Of a stretch of 12,159 nucleotides of DNA, positions 1 to 6,443 are shown one piece after another (position 1 is the first letter of the stretch; each line of letters opens with the position of its first letter). Origin of the DNA: JBEVEP01 sp040512755. GTDB taxonomy: Bacteria > Pseudomonadota > Alphaproteobacteria > Rhizobiales > Rhizobiaceae. Position numbers and translations under genes: made by a program. The stretch spans positions 1-12,159 of the forward strand of contig JBEVEP010000399.1 of NCBI GenBank assembly GCA_040512755.1. The letters are read 5' to 3'. A model generated the notes under the pieces. The model saw nothing but the letters and a program-made list of their open reading frames with translations. It made no database searches and had not been told where the DNA came from.

Positions 1-884
1 CGTCCGGCGAGCGCTAGCTGCAGCTTGAAGCGGGTCAGGATCGTCCTGAGATCGTGGCTGACGCCGGTGAGCATTGCGGTGCGCTGCTCGATCTGCCGTT
101 CGATGCGTTCGCGCATCTGGATGAACGCAACGCCGGCGCGCCGCACTTCCTCGGCGCCGCGCGGCTTGAAATCGCGCGGCATCGGCCGCCCCTTGCCGAA
201 ACTCTCTGCCGCTTCGGCGAGCTTCATGATCGGCCGTATCTGGTTCCTCAGGAACGGAATGGCGATCGTCAAAAGCACGAGCGATGTACCCACCATCCAA
301 AGCAGGAAGATATGCGTGCTGGAAGCATAGGCTTGGCTGCGCCGGGCAAAGACCCGAAGCACCTTGTCCTCAAGCTGGATACGGATCTCGACGATGTTGG
401 AGTTGCCGACGGTATCGATCCAGAACGGCCGGTTGATCTGCCGGGTTATCTCAGACGACAGGATCTGGTCGAGAATCGAAAAGAATGGTTTTGCGCCGGG
501 CGGCGGCAGCGGATCCGGGGGGAGGATGTCTATCTTCAGCGCGAGCCGTTCCTGCGCGATGCGGACTACTTCCGAGTAGGCCTGATCGTGCGGATAGGTC
601 TCGATCATGTCGATGATTGCGGCGATATCGCGCGTGACCGCCTGTGACAGGCGCAAAGTTACGGTCTGCCAATGCCGTTCCATGAACATGAAAGCGATGA
701 CGGACTGAAGCAGGATCATCGGCGCAATGACGATGATCAGCGAGCGCGCGTATAGCCGCTTCGGCATATAGCGTGAAACGAAGCGCCAGAAACGAACCCA
801 GCCCAGGCGCACCACGCCGAACGTATAGCCCAGGCGCGAGCGGGAATGCTCCCGCTCAGCCCGCGTTATCTCGGAGGTTGCCAT
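1..884 (-). CDS. EnvZ-like sensor histidine kinase, 3' part missing (window edge)
   Basis: Inner-membrane sensor kinase, expected to autophosphorylate on His and pass phosphate to an OmpR-type regulator. The first 294 residues are present. Residues 1-48 are cytoplasmic, a first membrane helix spans about 49-68, a periplasmic region about 70-190 and a second helix about 191-212. A HAMP linker follows, then the dimerisation/phosphoacceptor helix with SHDLRTILTR (His277). The ATP-binding domain lies outside the window. The ATG at 882-884 is chosen because AGGAAGG precedes it at the right distance. The family usually has Pro where Ile282 stands in the H-box. The probable partner is the OmpR-type regulator at 1647-2366 on the same strand, with an opposite-strand gene between them. 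The 276 bases between this start and the gene at 1161 hold no other gene I can support. Family assignment is firm; the stimulus is unknown. Confidence 0.93.
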   Translation of the reverse strand, partial: MATSEITRAEREHSRSRLGYTFGVVRLGWVRFWRFVSRYMPKRLYARSLIIVIAPMILLQSVIAFMFMERHWQTVTLRLSQAVTRDIAAIIDMIETYPHDQAYSEVVRIAQERLALKIDILPPDPLPPPGAKPFFSILDQILSSEITRQINRPFWIDTVGNSNIVEIRIQLEDKVLRVFARRSQAYASSTHIFLLWMVGTSLVLLTIAIPFLRNQIRPIMKLAEAAESFGKGRPMPRDFKPRGAEEVRRAGVAFIQMRERIERQIEQRTAMLTGVSHDLRTILTRFKLQLALAG

Positions 885-1160
885 CCACCCTTCCTAATTC
901 GTGTCGCCCGCGCCTTCGGACCAGAACGGCGGTCAGAGCCGATAGTCTAGCCACAATCCGGCATTTTTCCAAAATCAAAGGACGGATCTGTGCGTGCCGG
1001 GAAGGGCATATAGGGTTCTCGGTCAAATGAGCCACGGTGAATCCGCATTGGCGTGGCCGAATCCTCTCCTTTCCATCGCGTGTTAAGCTGCGGTTAGGCT
1101 AGGCAGCGGATAATTCCGCGGGGAAGGGTCGGGCAGTTTCGCCAACTGGTCACGTGATTC

Positions 1161-1598
1161 ATGAAATGTCTGATCGCCGCCGCTGTGGGCCTGGTGCTCA
1201 TCGGTCCCGTTGCCGAAGCCAACGCCGAGGCGTTTCTCTGCGTGGGTCAGCTCTCTACGGGTTTCGGCTGGGCGGACGGCAAATGGCAGGTGCGCGCTTT
1301 CGGTGTCGAGGACAGGGTCTTCGTTCTGCAGCCCGGCATGGCTGATGAATACACGGTCACGCGGATTGGCGACGCTGCCCCCAGCCACTATTGCCCGGCG
1401 CTGCGGCCGACTGACGGCTCGGTCCGGCTTCTTTGCGGCGGCCTGGGCAACGGATTCTCCTTCTCCTCGCGCACGCTCCGCTTTCAGGAGAATTACGGCA
1501 TTGGCTATGTCGACGCCGCGAATGGAAGCGCGAACATGCCCTATCTGCTCATCGGCAAATGCACCAAGCTCGACCTGCGCGGCATCCTGCAGGAATAG
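1161..1598 (+). CDS. small secreted protein of unknown function
   Basis: I do not recognise a named family. The 145-residue product starts with a typical signal peptide (Lys2, a hydrophobic run to about residue 16, and a probable cleavage after the Ala-rich stretch near residues 20-24). The mature part is about 120 residues with four Cys (27, 78, 92, 134), enough for two disulfides in the periplasm. It is rich in Gly and aromatic residues and has no membrane helix after the signal. The start ATG has only a weak upstream ribosome site. It lies on the plus strand between the response regulator (convergent) and the kinase (divergent) of what looks like one two-component system, so it may be an accessory or target of that system. 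That role is inference from position only. Confidence 0.75.
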   Translation: MKCLIAAAVGLVLIGPVAEANAEAFLCVGQLSTGFGWADGKWQVRAFGVEDRVFVLQPGMADEYTVTRIGDAAPSHYCPALRPTDGSVRLLCGGLGNGFSFSSRTLRFQENYGIGYVDAANGSANMPYLLIGKCTKLDLRGILQE

Positions 1599-1670
1599 GG
1601 CTATCGGCTTACCACGGCGAGCGAGAGCCCTCACAGAGAGCGCGATTTACTCTACACTCAGCCGATAGCC
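1599..1670. terminator. 11-bp inverted repeat between convergent genes, possible bidirectional terminator
   Basis: GGCTATCGGCT at 1599-1609 is a perfect inverted copy of AGCCGATAGCC at 1660-1670, with 50 bases between. The left arm begins directly after the stop of the secreted-protein gene. The right arm lies within the last codons of the response regulator gene, where it encodes Gly-Tyr-Arg-Leu. The placement between two convergent 3' ends suits a terminator or mRNA 3' end, but the loop is long and no clear T-tract follows on either strand. Confidence 0.4.
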
Positions 1671-2366
1671 GATGCCCCGCACGGTTTGCAGCCAGATCGG
1701 GTTGGACGGGTCACGCTCGATCTTACGGCGCAGCCGGTTTATCTGTACGTCGATCGTGCGTTCGCCAACATCCGACTCCCCCGCAACCAGTTCGTGACGC
1801 GGGATTGTCTCGCCGGCGCGTTCGGCAAAGATCGCCAGGATCTCCTGTTCGCGGTCTGTCAGTTTCAGTGGCTCGCCGCCCTTCTTCAACTCGCGCCTTG
1901 CGATCTGGAATGTGTAGGGACCGAAGACGATTTGCTCCAGTTTCGGCGTCGGCTGCGGCCCGCCGCGCCGCAGGATGTTGTTGACGCGAAGAATGAGTTC
2001 CCGCGGATCGAAGGGCTTGGGAAGGTAGTCATCCGCGCCAGCCTCCAGGCCGACGATGCGGCTGTCCGTTTCGGACAAGGCCGTCAGCATGAGGATCGGC
2101 ACATCTTTTTCCGAGCGCAGCGACTTGGTGAGTTCGATGCCGCTTTCGCCGGGCATCATCACGTCAAGCACGATCAGATCGAAGTCGAGCCCGGCAAGTT
2201 TGCGCCGCGCCTCGTCAGCGTTCCCAGCGACGGTGATTCGGAAACCATGCTCGGTCAGGAACTGTTTCAGCAGATTGCGAATGCGCGTGTCGTCATCGAC
2301 GACGAGCAGATGTGGTGCGTCATCGTGCGGCACGGCCACAGGCTCGGTCATGTCACTGTTCTCCAT
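1647..2366 (-). CDS. OmpR/PhoB-family response regulator
   Basis: DNA-binding response regulator, 239 residues. The receiver domain (about 19-135) has the acidic pair Asp24-Asp25, phosphoacceptor Asp68 in LIVLDVMMPG, switch Thr95 and Lys117 in KPF. The winged-helix effector domain runs about 144-236 and ends in the family signature TVRGIGYRL. It probably receives phosphate from the kinase at 1-884. It follows marR by 26 bases on the same strand, so the two are probably co-transcribed. Two starts are possible: the ATG at 2366, or the ATG at 2351, which has a GGAG nine bases upstream and would give a product five residues shorter. All catalytic receiver residues are present, so the protein looks functional. 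I cannot assign a specific orthologue name such as ompR from sequence alone. Confidence 0.95.
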   Translation of the reverse strand: MENSDMTEPVAVPHDDAPHLLVVDDDTRIRNLLKQFLTEHGFRITVAGNADEARRKLAGLDFDLIVLDVMMPGESGIELTKSLRSEKDVPILMLTALSETDSRIVGLEAGADDYLPKPFDPRELILRVNNILRRGGPQPTPKLEQIVFGPYTFQIARRELKKGGEPLKLTDREQEILAIFAERAGETIPRHELVAGESDVGERTIDVQINRLRRKIERDPSNPIWLQTVRGIGYRLSVE

Positions 2367-2392
2367 GCACTTTCCCGGACCGCTGCAGCGAC

Positions 2393-2893
2393 CTAGGGCA
2401 AATTGTCGATCTGGGGCCTCAGTTCCGGATTCACCATCGCTTTCAGGAAGCGCTCCACTGTCTGACGATCGCCAGGTTCAGCTTCTCTCAGTGCCTCCCT
2501 TATGCGGCGTGACTGTGGCCGCGCCAGATCAAGCGCCAGTGTACGCCCTTTGGCTGTCGGGTAAAGTTCGCGCTGTCGGCGATCCCGTGGCCCTTGCACC
2601 TGAATGATGTGGCCCGTGTCGATGAGCTGTTTCAGGACGCGCGCCAGTGACTGTTTCGTGATCTTTAGCACATCCAGCAGCTCCGCAACGGTAAGCCCCG
2701 GCATACGATTGACGAAATGCAGGATCCGATGATGCGCCCGGCCGAAGCCGTAGTCAGCCAGGATCTGGTCAGGATCGGAGGTGAAGTCGCGATAGGCAAA
2801 GAAGAGCAGCTCGATGAGCGCGAAGTCGATGCCGTCCCCTTCCGTCAACGCCGTCCGGATAGGGTTGGCGTTTCCCTGCAAGCGTTCCGTCAT
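2393..2893 (-). CDS. MarR-family transcriptional regulator
   Basis: A 166-residue winged-helix regulator of the MarR type, acting as a dimer on palindromic DNA. The N-terminal helical part (about 20-55) forms the dimer interface. A helix-turn-helix covers about 67-92 (TVAELLDVLKITKQSLARVL), and a basic wing at 101-113 contains GPRDRRQREL. The last helices complete the dimerisation arm. It is the first gene of the minus-strand run that continues into the response regulator, and it faces the aminotransferase gene across a 246-base divergent region. A palindrome and a near-consensus promoter lie directly upstream, which points to autoregulation. The ligand is unknown. Regulation of the aminotransferase gene as well is possible but not shown. 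Confidence 0.93.
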   Translation of the reverse strand: MTERLQGNANPIRTALTEGDGIDFALIELLFFAYRDFTSDPDQILADYGFGRAHHRILHFVNRMPGLTVAELLDVLKITKQSLARVLKQLIDTGHIIQVQGPRDRRQRELYPTAKGRTLALDLARPQSRRIREALREAEPGDRQTVERFLKAMVNPELRPQIDNLP

Positions 2894-2917
2894 AGAGAAT
2901 CCCGGTCTTTTTGGATT

Positions 2918-2938
2918 TATGTCAGCTATGTTGACATA
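2918..2938. promoter_or_regulatory. palindromic operator candidate for MarR
   Basis: Perfect 7-base arms TATGTCA and TGACATA are separated by 7 bases. The site overlaps the downstream edge of the predicted minus-strand -10 box and the expected marR transcription start, and it contains a TTGACA (2931-2936) on the plus strand. A- and T-rich inverted repeats of about 20 bases next to the gene's own promoter are usual MarR-family operators. Confidence 0.6.
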
Positions 2939-2966
2939 TTTTAGGGTCGATGGTAATTTTTGACAA
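2938..2966 (-). promoter_or_regulatory. sigma-70-type promoter of marR
   Basis: On the minus strand TTGTCA (2966-2961) and TAAAAT (2943-2938) each match the consensus at five of six positions and are exactly 17 bases apart. Transcription would start near 2931, giving a leader of about 38 bases before the marR ATG at 2893. Confidence 0.65.
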
Positions 2967-3077
2967 GCTTTTCGACGGATTGCGAACGAAAAGGCAAGGT
3001 TGGGCCGTTTTTCCGGAACTTCCTTTGATTTGCCTTCTCCTCCTTATCCGCCTACGATTTGCCCGTCGGTGTAAGCG

Positions 3078-3094
3078 CTGCCGCCGGGCGGCAG
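3078..3094 (+). repeat. short G+C-rich hairpin in the aminotransferase leader
   Basis: CTGCCG and CGGCAG flank a five-base loop (CCGGG), 45 bases ahead of the start codon of the aminotransferase gene. It could be a leader structure or chance in G+C-rich DNA. No attenuator partner or leader peptide was found. Confidence 0.3.
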
Positions 3095-3139
3095 ACGCAA
3101 CACAATGATGCTCGGGCAAGTGGCCCGCGGGAGGTATTC

Positions 3140-4033
3140 ATGGCATCCGTTCCCTTCGACCAGCTCGACGGATTTATCTGGATGAATGGCGAGTTCGTCA
3201 AATGGGCAGATGCCAAGATCCACGTGCTTACACATGGCTTGCACTATGCGAGTGCCGTGTTCGAGGGGGAGCGCGCCTACGGCGGGGAAATCTTCAAGCT
3301 GACCGAACACACCGAACGGCTGCATGAATCGGCTCGTTTGCTCGGGTTCAAGATTCCCTTCAGCGTCGCCGAAATCGACGACGCATGCCGTGCGCTGCTG
3401 AAGAAGCAGGGCTTCCACGACGCCTATGTTCGCCCGATCGCCTGGCGCGGCAGCGAACAAATGGGCGTTTCCGCACAGAACAACCGTATCAATTGTGCAA
3501 TCGCTATCTGGCAGTGGCCGAGCTATTTCGATCCGGCGCAGAAACTGAAGGGCATCCGCCTGGACATCGCCGAGTACCGCAGGCCGGATCCGCGCACTGC
3601 GCCGTCGAAGTCGAAAGCGGCCGGCCTTTATATGATCTGCACGCTCTCCAAGCATGCGGCCGAAGCCAAGGGTTATGCCGATGCGCTGATGTTCGATTGG
3701 CGCGGACAGATCGCCGAAGCGACGGGGGCCAACGTCTTCTTCGTCAAGGACGGCAAGATCCACACACCGACACCTGACTGCTTCCTTGACGGTATTACCC
3801 GCCGGACGGTTATCGACCTTGCCGGCAAACGCGGCTTCGAGCTCATCGAGCGCGCCATTATGCCGGAGGAATTGGAAGGTTTCGAACAGTGCTTCCTCAC
3901 AGGTACCGCCGCTGAGGTGACTCCGGTTTCCGAGATTGGCCCATATCGCTTCGAGGTCGGCGAAATCGCCAAGACCCTGATGACCGACTATTCGGCCGCC
4001 GTTCAGCCGAAACATGCGGTAGCTGCCGAATAG
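3140..4033 (+). CDS. branched-chain amino acid aminotransferase (PLP fold type IV)
   Basis: Cytosolic transaminase exchanging the amino group between Leu, Ile or Val and 2-oxoglutarate, the last step of their synthesis. The 297 residues fit the class IV family. The pattern YVRPIAWRG (96-104), a Lys in PSKSKAAGLYM (Lys159, the expected PLP Schiff-base lysine), Glu193 in the IAEATGANVF motif and GTAAEVTPV (255-263) are all in the family positions. I start at 3140, not at the in-frame ATG at 3059, because GGGAGG at 3129-3134 lies five bases before it and homology begins there. The gene is divergent from marR and closed by a strong terminator, so it is probably monocistronic. Plus-strand TTGACA hexamers at 2931 and 2960 are promoter candidates without a good -10 partner. 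Related D-amino-acid transaminases share the fold, but motif context favours the branched-chain type. The usual gene name would be ilvE or bcaT. Confidence 0.93.
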   Translation: MASVPFDQLDGFIWMNGEFVKWADAKIHVLTHGLHYASAVFEGERAYGGEIFKLTEHTERLHESARLLGFKIPFSVAEIDDACRALLKKQGFHDAYVRPIAWRGSEQMGVSAQNNRINCAIAIWQWPSYFDPAQKLKGIRLDIAEYRRPDPRTAPSKSKAAGLYMICTLSKHAAEAKGYADALMFDWRGQIAEATGANVFFVKDGKIHTPTPDCFLDGITRRTVIDLAGKRGFELIERAIMPEELEGFEQCFLTGTAAEVTPVSEIGPYRFEVGEIAKTLMTDYSAAVQPKHAVAAE

Positions 4034-4083
4034 GGATACTGTCGGCGCGGGGACCGGATAGGTCTAACCAATTACTTGAATGT

Positions 4084-4122
4084 CAGGCCCGCGTTGTTAC
4101 GGCAACGCGGGCCTGAGTTTTT
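4084..4122 (+). terminator. rho-independent terminator of the aminotransferase gene
   Basis: A perfect 13-bp stem, CAGGCCCGCGTTG (4084-4096) against CAACGCGGGCCTG (4103-4115), has a six-base loop and is followed by AGTTTTT. It begins 50 bases after the aminotransferase stop codon. Confidence 0.92.
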
Positions 4123-4187
4123 ATGGCGTGAGGTGTTTGAGATCTTTTCGCAGCGCTGGCGGGTTGTTTACGACTGCTTCGGCCGCT

Positions 4188-4220
4188 GTTCAGTACGCGC
4201 TCATTTGACTTTCGTATAAT
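4188..4220 (+). promoter_or_regulatory. promoter with perfect -10 and imperfect GTTCAG direct repeat
   Basis: TATAAT at 4215-4220 is a perfect -10 hexamer, 62 bases before the next start codon. No good -35 hexamer stands 16-18 bases upstream. Instead GTTCAG (4188) and GCTCAT (4199) form an imperfect 11-base-period direct repeat whose end is 10 bases before the -10. This layout resembles promoters activated by OmpR/PhoB-type regulators and echoes the clearer repeat at 6142-6160. The second copy matches at only four of six bases, so the repeat could be chance. Confidence 0.45.
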
Positions 4221-4238
4221 TCAGGTCTGATGTTGTAA

Positions 4239-4260
4239 TGCCGAATCACTGAATTCGGCA
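4239..4260 (+). repeat. inverted repeat in the leader of the glycine-zipper gene
   Basis: TGCCGAAT and ATTCGGCA form perfect 8-base arms around a six-base loop, ending 22 bases before the ATG at 4283. It lies downstream of the TATAAT, so it would be transcribed as a 5' hairpin. Alternatively it is an operator. Confidence 0.5.
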
Positions 4261-4282
4261 GCTATCAGAGGGAATAGTCATT

Positions 4283-4570
4283 ATGGAAGCGCTTCTTCCG
4301 ATCATTGTTCAGGTTATTACGGGTATTATCGGAGGTCAGGCGGTAGGTGCGGCGTTGACGCAGGCGGCAATGGGTCAGCTCCCGAAAATCCTCAGCGGCG
4401 CGATCGGCGGCGTTGGCGGCGGGGCGATACTTGGCAGCCTGCTTGGCGGCGACCCGGCCACTGGCGGTGCGTTGGGCGGTCTCCTGGGCGATGCGATCGG
4501 CGGCGCCGGTGGCGGCGCAATTCTGACGGCCATCGTCGGCGCAGTCATGAAGTCCATGAACAAGGCCTGA
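4283..4570 (+). CDS. small glycine-zipper, probably membrane-associated protein
   Basis: A 95-residue protein made almost entirely of Gly, Ala, Ile and Leu. A hydrophobic N-terminus (4-28) is followed by two glycine-rich stretches (about 38-56 and 61-88) with GxxxG-like spacing, such as GGVGGGAILGSLLGG and GGALGGLLGDAIGGAGGG, then a short basic tail ending in KSMNKA. There is no cleavable signal peptide. Such sequences pack into membranes or oligomerise, and small glycine-zipper proteins are common in rhizobia, but I know no defined function for this one. An AGAGGGA lies about ten bases before the ATG. It has its own promoter candidate and a downstream hairpin, so it seems to be transcribed alone. 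The codon pattern and the tidy flanking signals make it a real gene. Confidence 0.75.
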   Translation: MEALLPIIVQVITGIIGGQAVGAALTQAAMGQLPKILSGAIGGVGGGAILGSLLGGDPATGGALGGLLGDAIGGAGGGAILTAIVGAVMKSMNKA

Positions 4571-4591
4571 CCGGGCGGCGTTCTATTGTAA

Positions 4592-4618
4592 AACGGGCGG
4601 CTTCGGCAGCCGCCCGTT
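4592..4618 (+). terminator. terminator hairpin after the glycine-zipper gene
   Basis: AACGGGCGGCT (4592-4602) pairs perfectly with AGCCGCCCGTT (4608-4618) over a TCGGC loop, 22 bases after the stop codon. The following CTCTAAAC is a poor T-tract, so termination may be inefficient and allow some read-through into the hydrolase gene. Confidence 0.65.
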
Positions 4619-4694
4619 CTCTAAACTGTGCCGGCTCATTTGCGATCCCGCGGGTGGCATGTTACCGCGTGCCGTCTGAAGGAAAGGAAATCGG

Positions 4695-5336
4695 ATGGGC
4701 CAGCTTAACGCCGGGATTATCCCGGTGACTCCGTTCCAGCAGAACTGCACAATCCTGTTCGACATGGACGACAAGTCCGGCGTCGTCGTCGATCCGGGTG
4801 GTGATGTCGACCAAATCCTCAAGGCGCTCGACGACCATGCGATCGCGGCAAATGCGATCTGGCTGACACACGGCCATATTGATCATGCAGGCGGGGCAAT
4901 GGACCTGAAGCAGCGGCTCGGAGTCGAGATACTCGGGCCGCACGAGGCAGACCGCCAACTGCTTGCCAATCTTGAAAACCAGGCGCTTCGCTTCGGGCTG
5001 AGCGATCCCGTCCGCAACTGCGTTCCCGACCGTTTCTTGAACGAAGGTGAGGTCGTTTCCTTCGGCAGCCACTCATTCAATGTGCTTCATTGCCCCGGCC
5101 ATGCGCCCGGCCATGTCGTCTATTTCAATCCGCTGGCCAAATTCGCCCATGTCGGCGACGTGCTGTTTCGCGGTTCGATCGGCCGCACGGATCTTCCCGG
5201 AGGCGATCACGCCACGCTGATCCGCTCCATCAAGGAAAAGCTGCTGCCGCTCGGCGACGATATCGGCTTCATCTGCGGCCATGGACCGGGCGGTCGCTTC
5301 GGCGAGGAGCGGCGGACCAATCCGTTCCTGCTGTGA
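4695..5336 (+). CDS. metallo-beta-lactamase-fold hydrolase, YcbL/glyoxalase II-like
   Basis: A 213-residue cytosolic hydrolase of the metallo-beta-lactamase superfamily. The zinc-binding motif THGHIDHAGG supplies His59, His61, Asp63 and His64. The other expected ligands are His136 (CPGHAPGH), Asp155 (HVGDVLF) and His196 (CGHGPGG), so the binuclear site is complete. The length and the C-terminal ERRTNPFL match the short glyoxalase II-like group typified by E. coli YcbL, which hydrolyses S-lactoylglutathione-type thioesters. The substrate of this protein is inferred, not shown. A strong purine-rich ribosome site, AGGAAAGGAAA, precedes the ATG. The gene lies behind a hairpin and before a 305-base non-coding stretch, with no evident pathway partner beside it. 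Confidence 0.93.
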   Translation: MGQLNAGIIPVTPFQQNCTILFDMDDKSGVVVDPGGDVDQILKALDDHAIAANAIWLTHGHIDHAGGAMDLKQRLGVEILGPHEADRQLLANLENQALRFGLSDPVRNCVPDRFLNEGEVVSFGSHSFNVLHCPGHAPGHVVYFNPLAKFAHVGDVLFRGSIGRTDLPGGDHATLIRSIKEKLLPLGDDIGFICGHGPGGRFGEERRTNPFLL

Positions 5337-5641
5337 CTCACGCTCGGGTCGCCCCACCAGAGGCCGAGCCGAGATAGGCTTGAGTTTGTTGGCCGCAAGT
5401 GCGAACGGCGTCGCCGGTTCGAATGCTTTCGAGGTCAGCTATCGACTTCCGGGTGGGGCAACGAACAAACCGAGAAAACTATGCAGGCATTCGCGGTAAA
5501 GCGCGCTGCGTTTTTCGAGATCGAGGTGCCGGTCTTTCAAGAACAACCCGGGCGGGGCGACGGGCCGCTGCGTCAGTCGCCCTTTGGCCAGCGGGTCGGA
5601 GCCCCGGCTGGCCAAAACGATGGTGCCACTGTGTCTGTGTC
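5337..5641. other. non-coding stretch between convergent genes
   Basis: These 305 bases separate the hydrolase stop from the BA14K stop. Open frames cross it on both strands, but none has a ribosome site, recognisable domain or sustained codon bias. The only structure I see is the inverted repeat at 5583-5616, listed separately. Confidence 0.55.
5583..5616 (-). terminator. candidate terminator hairpin downstream of the BA14K gene
   Basis: TTTGGCCAGC (5583-5592) and GCTGGCCAAA (5607-5616) are perfect 10-base arms with a 14-base G+C-rich loop, 26 bases beyond the BA14K stop on the minus strand. No long T-tract follows, so it may act as an mRNA 3' end rather than an efficient terminator. Confidence 0.5.
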
Positions 5642-6073
5642 CTATCGGCAGAAATGCTCGCGACCGTCGTAGCCGACAAAGGTGCCGCTGCCTGGATCGA
5701 AGCTGCGGTAGCGGCTTTCGCAATAGCGGAACCATTCACGGCTCCACGGCTCCAGCCCACCGCGTACATAGCGGGGTTGGTTGTAGTAGCCGTTGCCGTT
5801 GTAGCCGTTGCCGTAGTAGGCAGGCGCCTGGCGGTAGCGGTCGACATAGACCGGCTCACGATAGGCCGGTCGCGCCGCGAGGCCTCCGATAATCGCCCCG
5901 GCTGCAAGGCCGAGAACGCCGGCGGCGACCACGTCGCCCGTCGAATTCCCTCTGTAGTGATTGTTATAATAATTGCGGCGCCACCGATCGCCTGCACTCG
6001 CATCGGCGACGGCTGCCAGGGTTGTGGCTGCGACCGCGACGGAAAGGACGGCGGATTTGAGAAAGCGGGTCAT
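5642..6073 (-). CDS. BA14K-family secreted protein
   Basis: A 143-residue exported protein. A signal peptide covers about 1-27 (MTRFLKSAVL... ending ADASA). A basic, Asn/Tyr-rich stretch follows, then a hydrophobic glycine-containing segment at about 46-66 (GDVVAAGVLGLAAGAIIGGL) that may span or contact a membrane, then a Tyr/Gly/Asn low-complexity region with NGYNGNGYY. The C-terminal 35 residues (WSREWFRYCESRYRSFDPG and FVGYDGREHFCR) are the BA14K module, named after a 14-kDa Brucella abortus antigen with reported lectin-like and immunoreactive properties. Two Cys in that module could form a disulfide. I chose the ATG at 6073 because GGAG sits nine bases ahead and the signal peptide begins there; the upstream ATG at 6118 adds charged residues that would spoil export. 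A direct repeat lies upstream. Confidence 0.88.
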   Translation of the reverse strand: MTRFLKSAVLSVAVAATTLAAVADASAGDRWRRNYYNNHYRGNSTGDVVAAGVLGLAAGAIIGGLAARPAYREPVYVDRYRQAPAYYGNGYNGNGYYNQPRYVRGGLEPWSREWFRYCESRYRSFDPGSGTFVGYDGREHFCR

Positions 6074-6125
6074 TCTTTTGTCTCCTTCGCGCGGGCCTTT
6101 TGAGCATGGCCGCTTCATGATCTAA

Positions 6126-6160
6126 GCAATAGGAGGGCGTTGCTGAACGTAAGCTGAACG
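6126..6160 (-). promoter_or_regulatory. 11-base-period direct repeat, activator-type promoter of the BA14K gene
   Basis: On the plus strand GCTGAACG occurs at 6142-6149 and 6153-6160, two perfect 8-base copies 11 bases apart. Read in the gene's direction this is CGTTCAGC, three bases, CGTTCAGC. Eleven bases further on, TATTGC (6131-6126) is a weak -10 candidate, and there is no consensus -35. Tandem 11-base repeats in place of a -35 are typical of OmpR/PhoB-family activator sites. The identity of the regulator is unknown. Confidence 0.55.
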
Positions 6161-6443
6161 GCCGCCCGGAGCCTTCGGTTCCAAAACCATGGCCGGTTCG
6201 GTTCTCGGTCCTCGATCAGGGCCGACTATGCCAGCGCGTCCAAATGGCGCATTTCTTGCGGCTGGATGCTGGTTTTGAGGGGATGATGGCTTGCCAGCGC
6301 TCGGGCGTTTTGTCCATAAAACAATACCTGCGGAGCCCAATCCGGCGGACCCCCCAGCGTCCGGACAATACCTGCCCGCTTCATGCGGGTATTCCTGCCG
6401 TCGGTCCGGGATCCGCAAACCCCGGACGTCCGGTCCTGATCGA
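6161..6443. other. non-coding region upstream of BA14K and downstream of csp
   Basis: With the BA14K promoter region this leaves about 370 bases without a supportable gene. A 98-codon minus-strand frame (6122-6418) shows no domain and lacks coding character. Present are the hairpins described at 6375-6427 and a short direct repeat, ACAATACCTGC, at about 6324 and 6365, of no clear meaning. Confidence 0.5.
6375..6427 (-). terminator. possible 3'-end hairpins of the first csp gene
   Basis: Beyond the csp stop on the minus strand lie two stems: GTCCGGG with CCCGGAC (6404-6410 and 6421-6427) and CCCGC with GCGGG (6375-6379 and 6385-6389). Neither is followed by a T-tract, unlike the terminator of the second csp gene. 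Confidence 0.35.

Noticed and set aside
1109..1114. GATAAT as a -10 box for the secreted-protein gene
   Set aside because: No -35 hexamer stands 16-18 bases upstream, and the match alone is too common to support a promoter.
3044..4015. Minus-strand 323-codon frame opposite the aminotransferase
   Set aside because: The plus-strand frame is an unmistakable class IV aminotransferase with ribosome site and terminator.
5415..5450. GGTTCGAAT, resembling a tRNA T-loop
   Set aside because: The bases on either side do not form a five-base T-stem, and no acceptor, D or anticodon arm can be placed around it.
5439..5735. Minus-strand 98-codon frame overlapping the BA14K 3' end
   Set aside because: It overlaps the BA14K coding end in another frame, has no ribosome site, and its codon third positions show no G+C bias.
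6122..6418. Minus-strand 98-codon frame between BA14K and the first csp gene
   Set aside because: It has no domain, no start signal and low-complexity Pro/Gly/Arg composition, and it runs through the direct-repeat promoter and hairpins.
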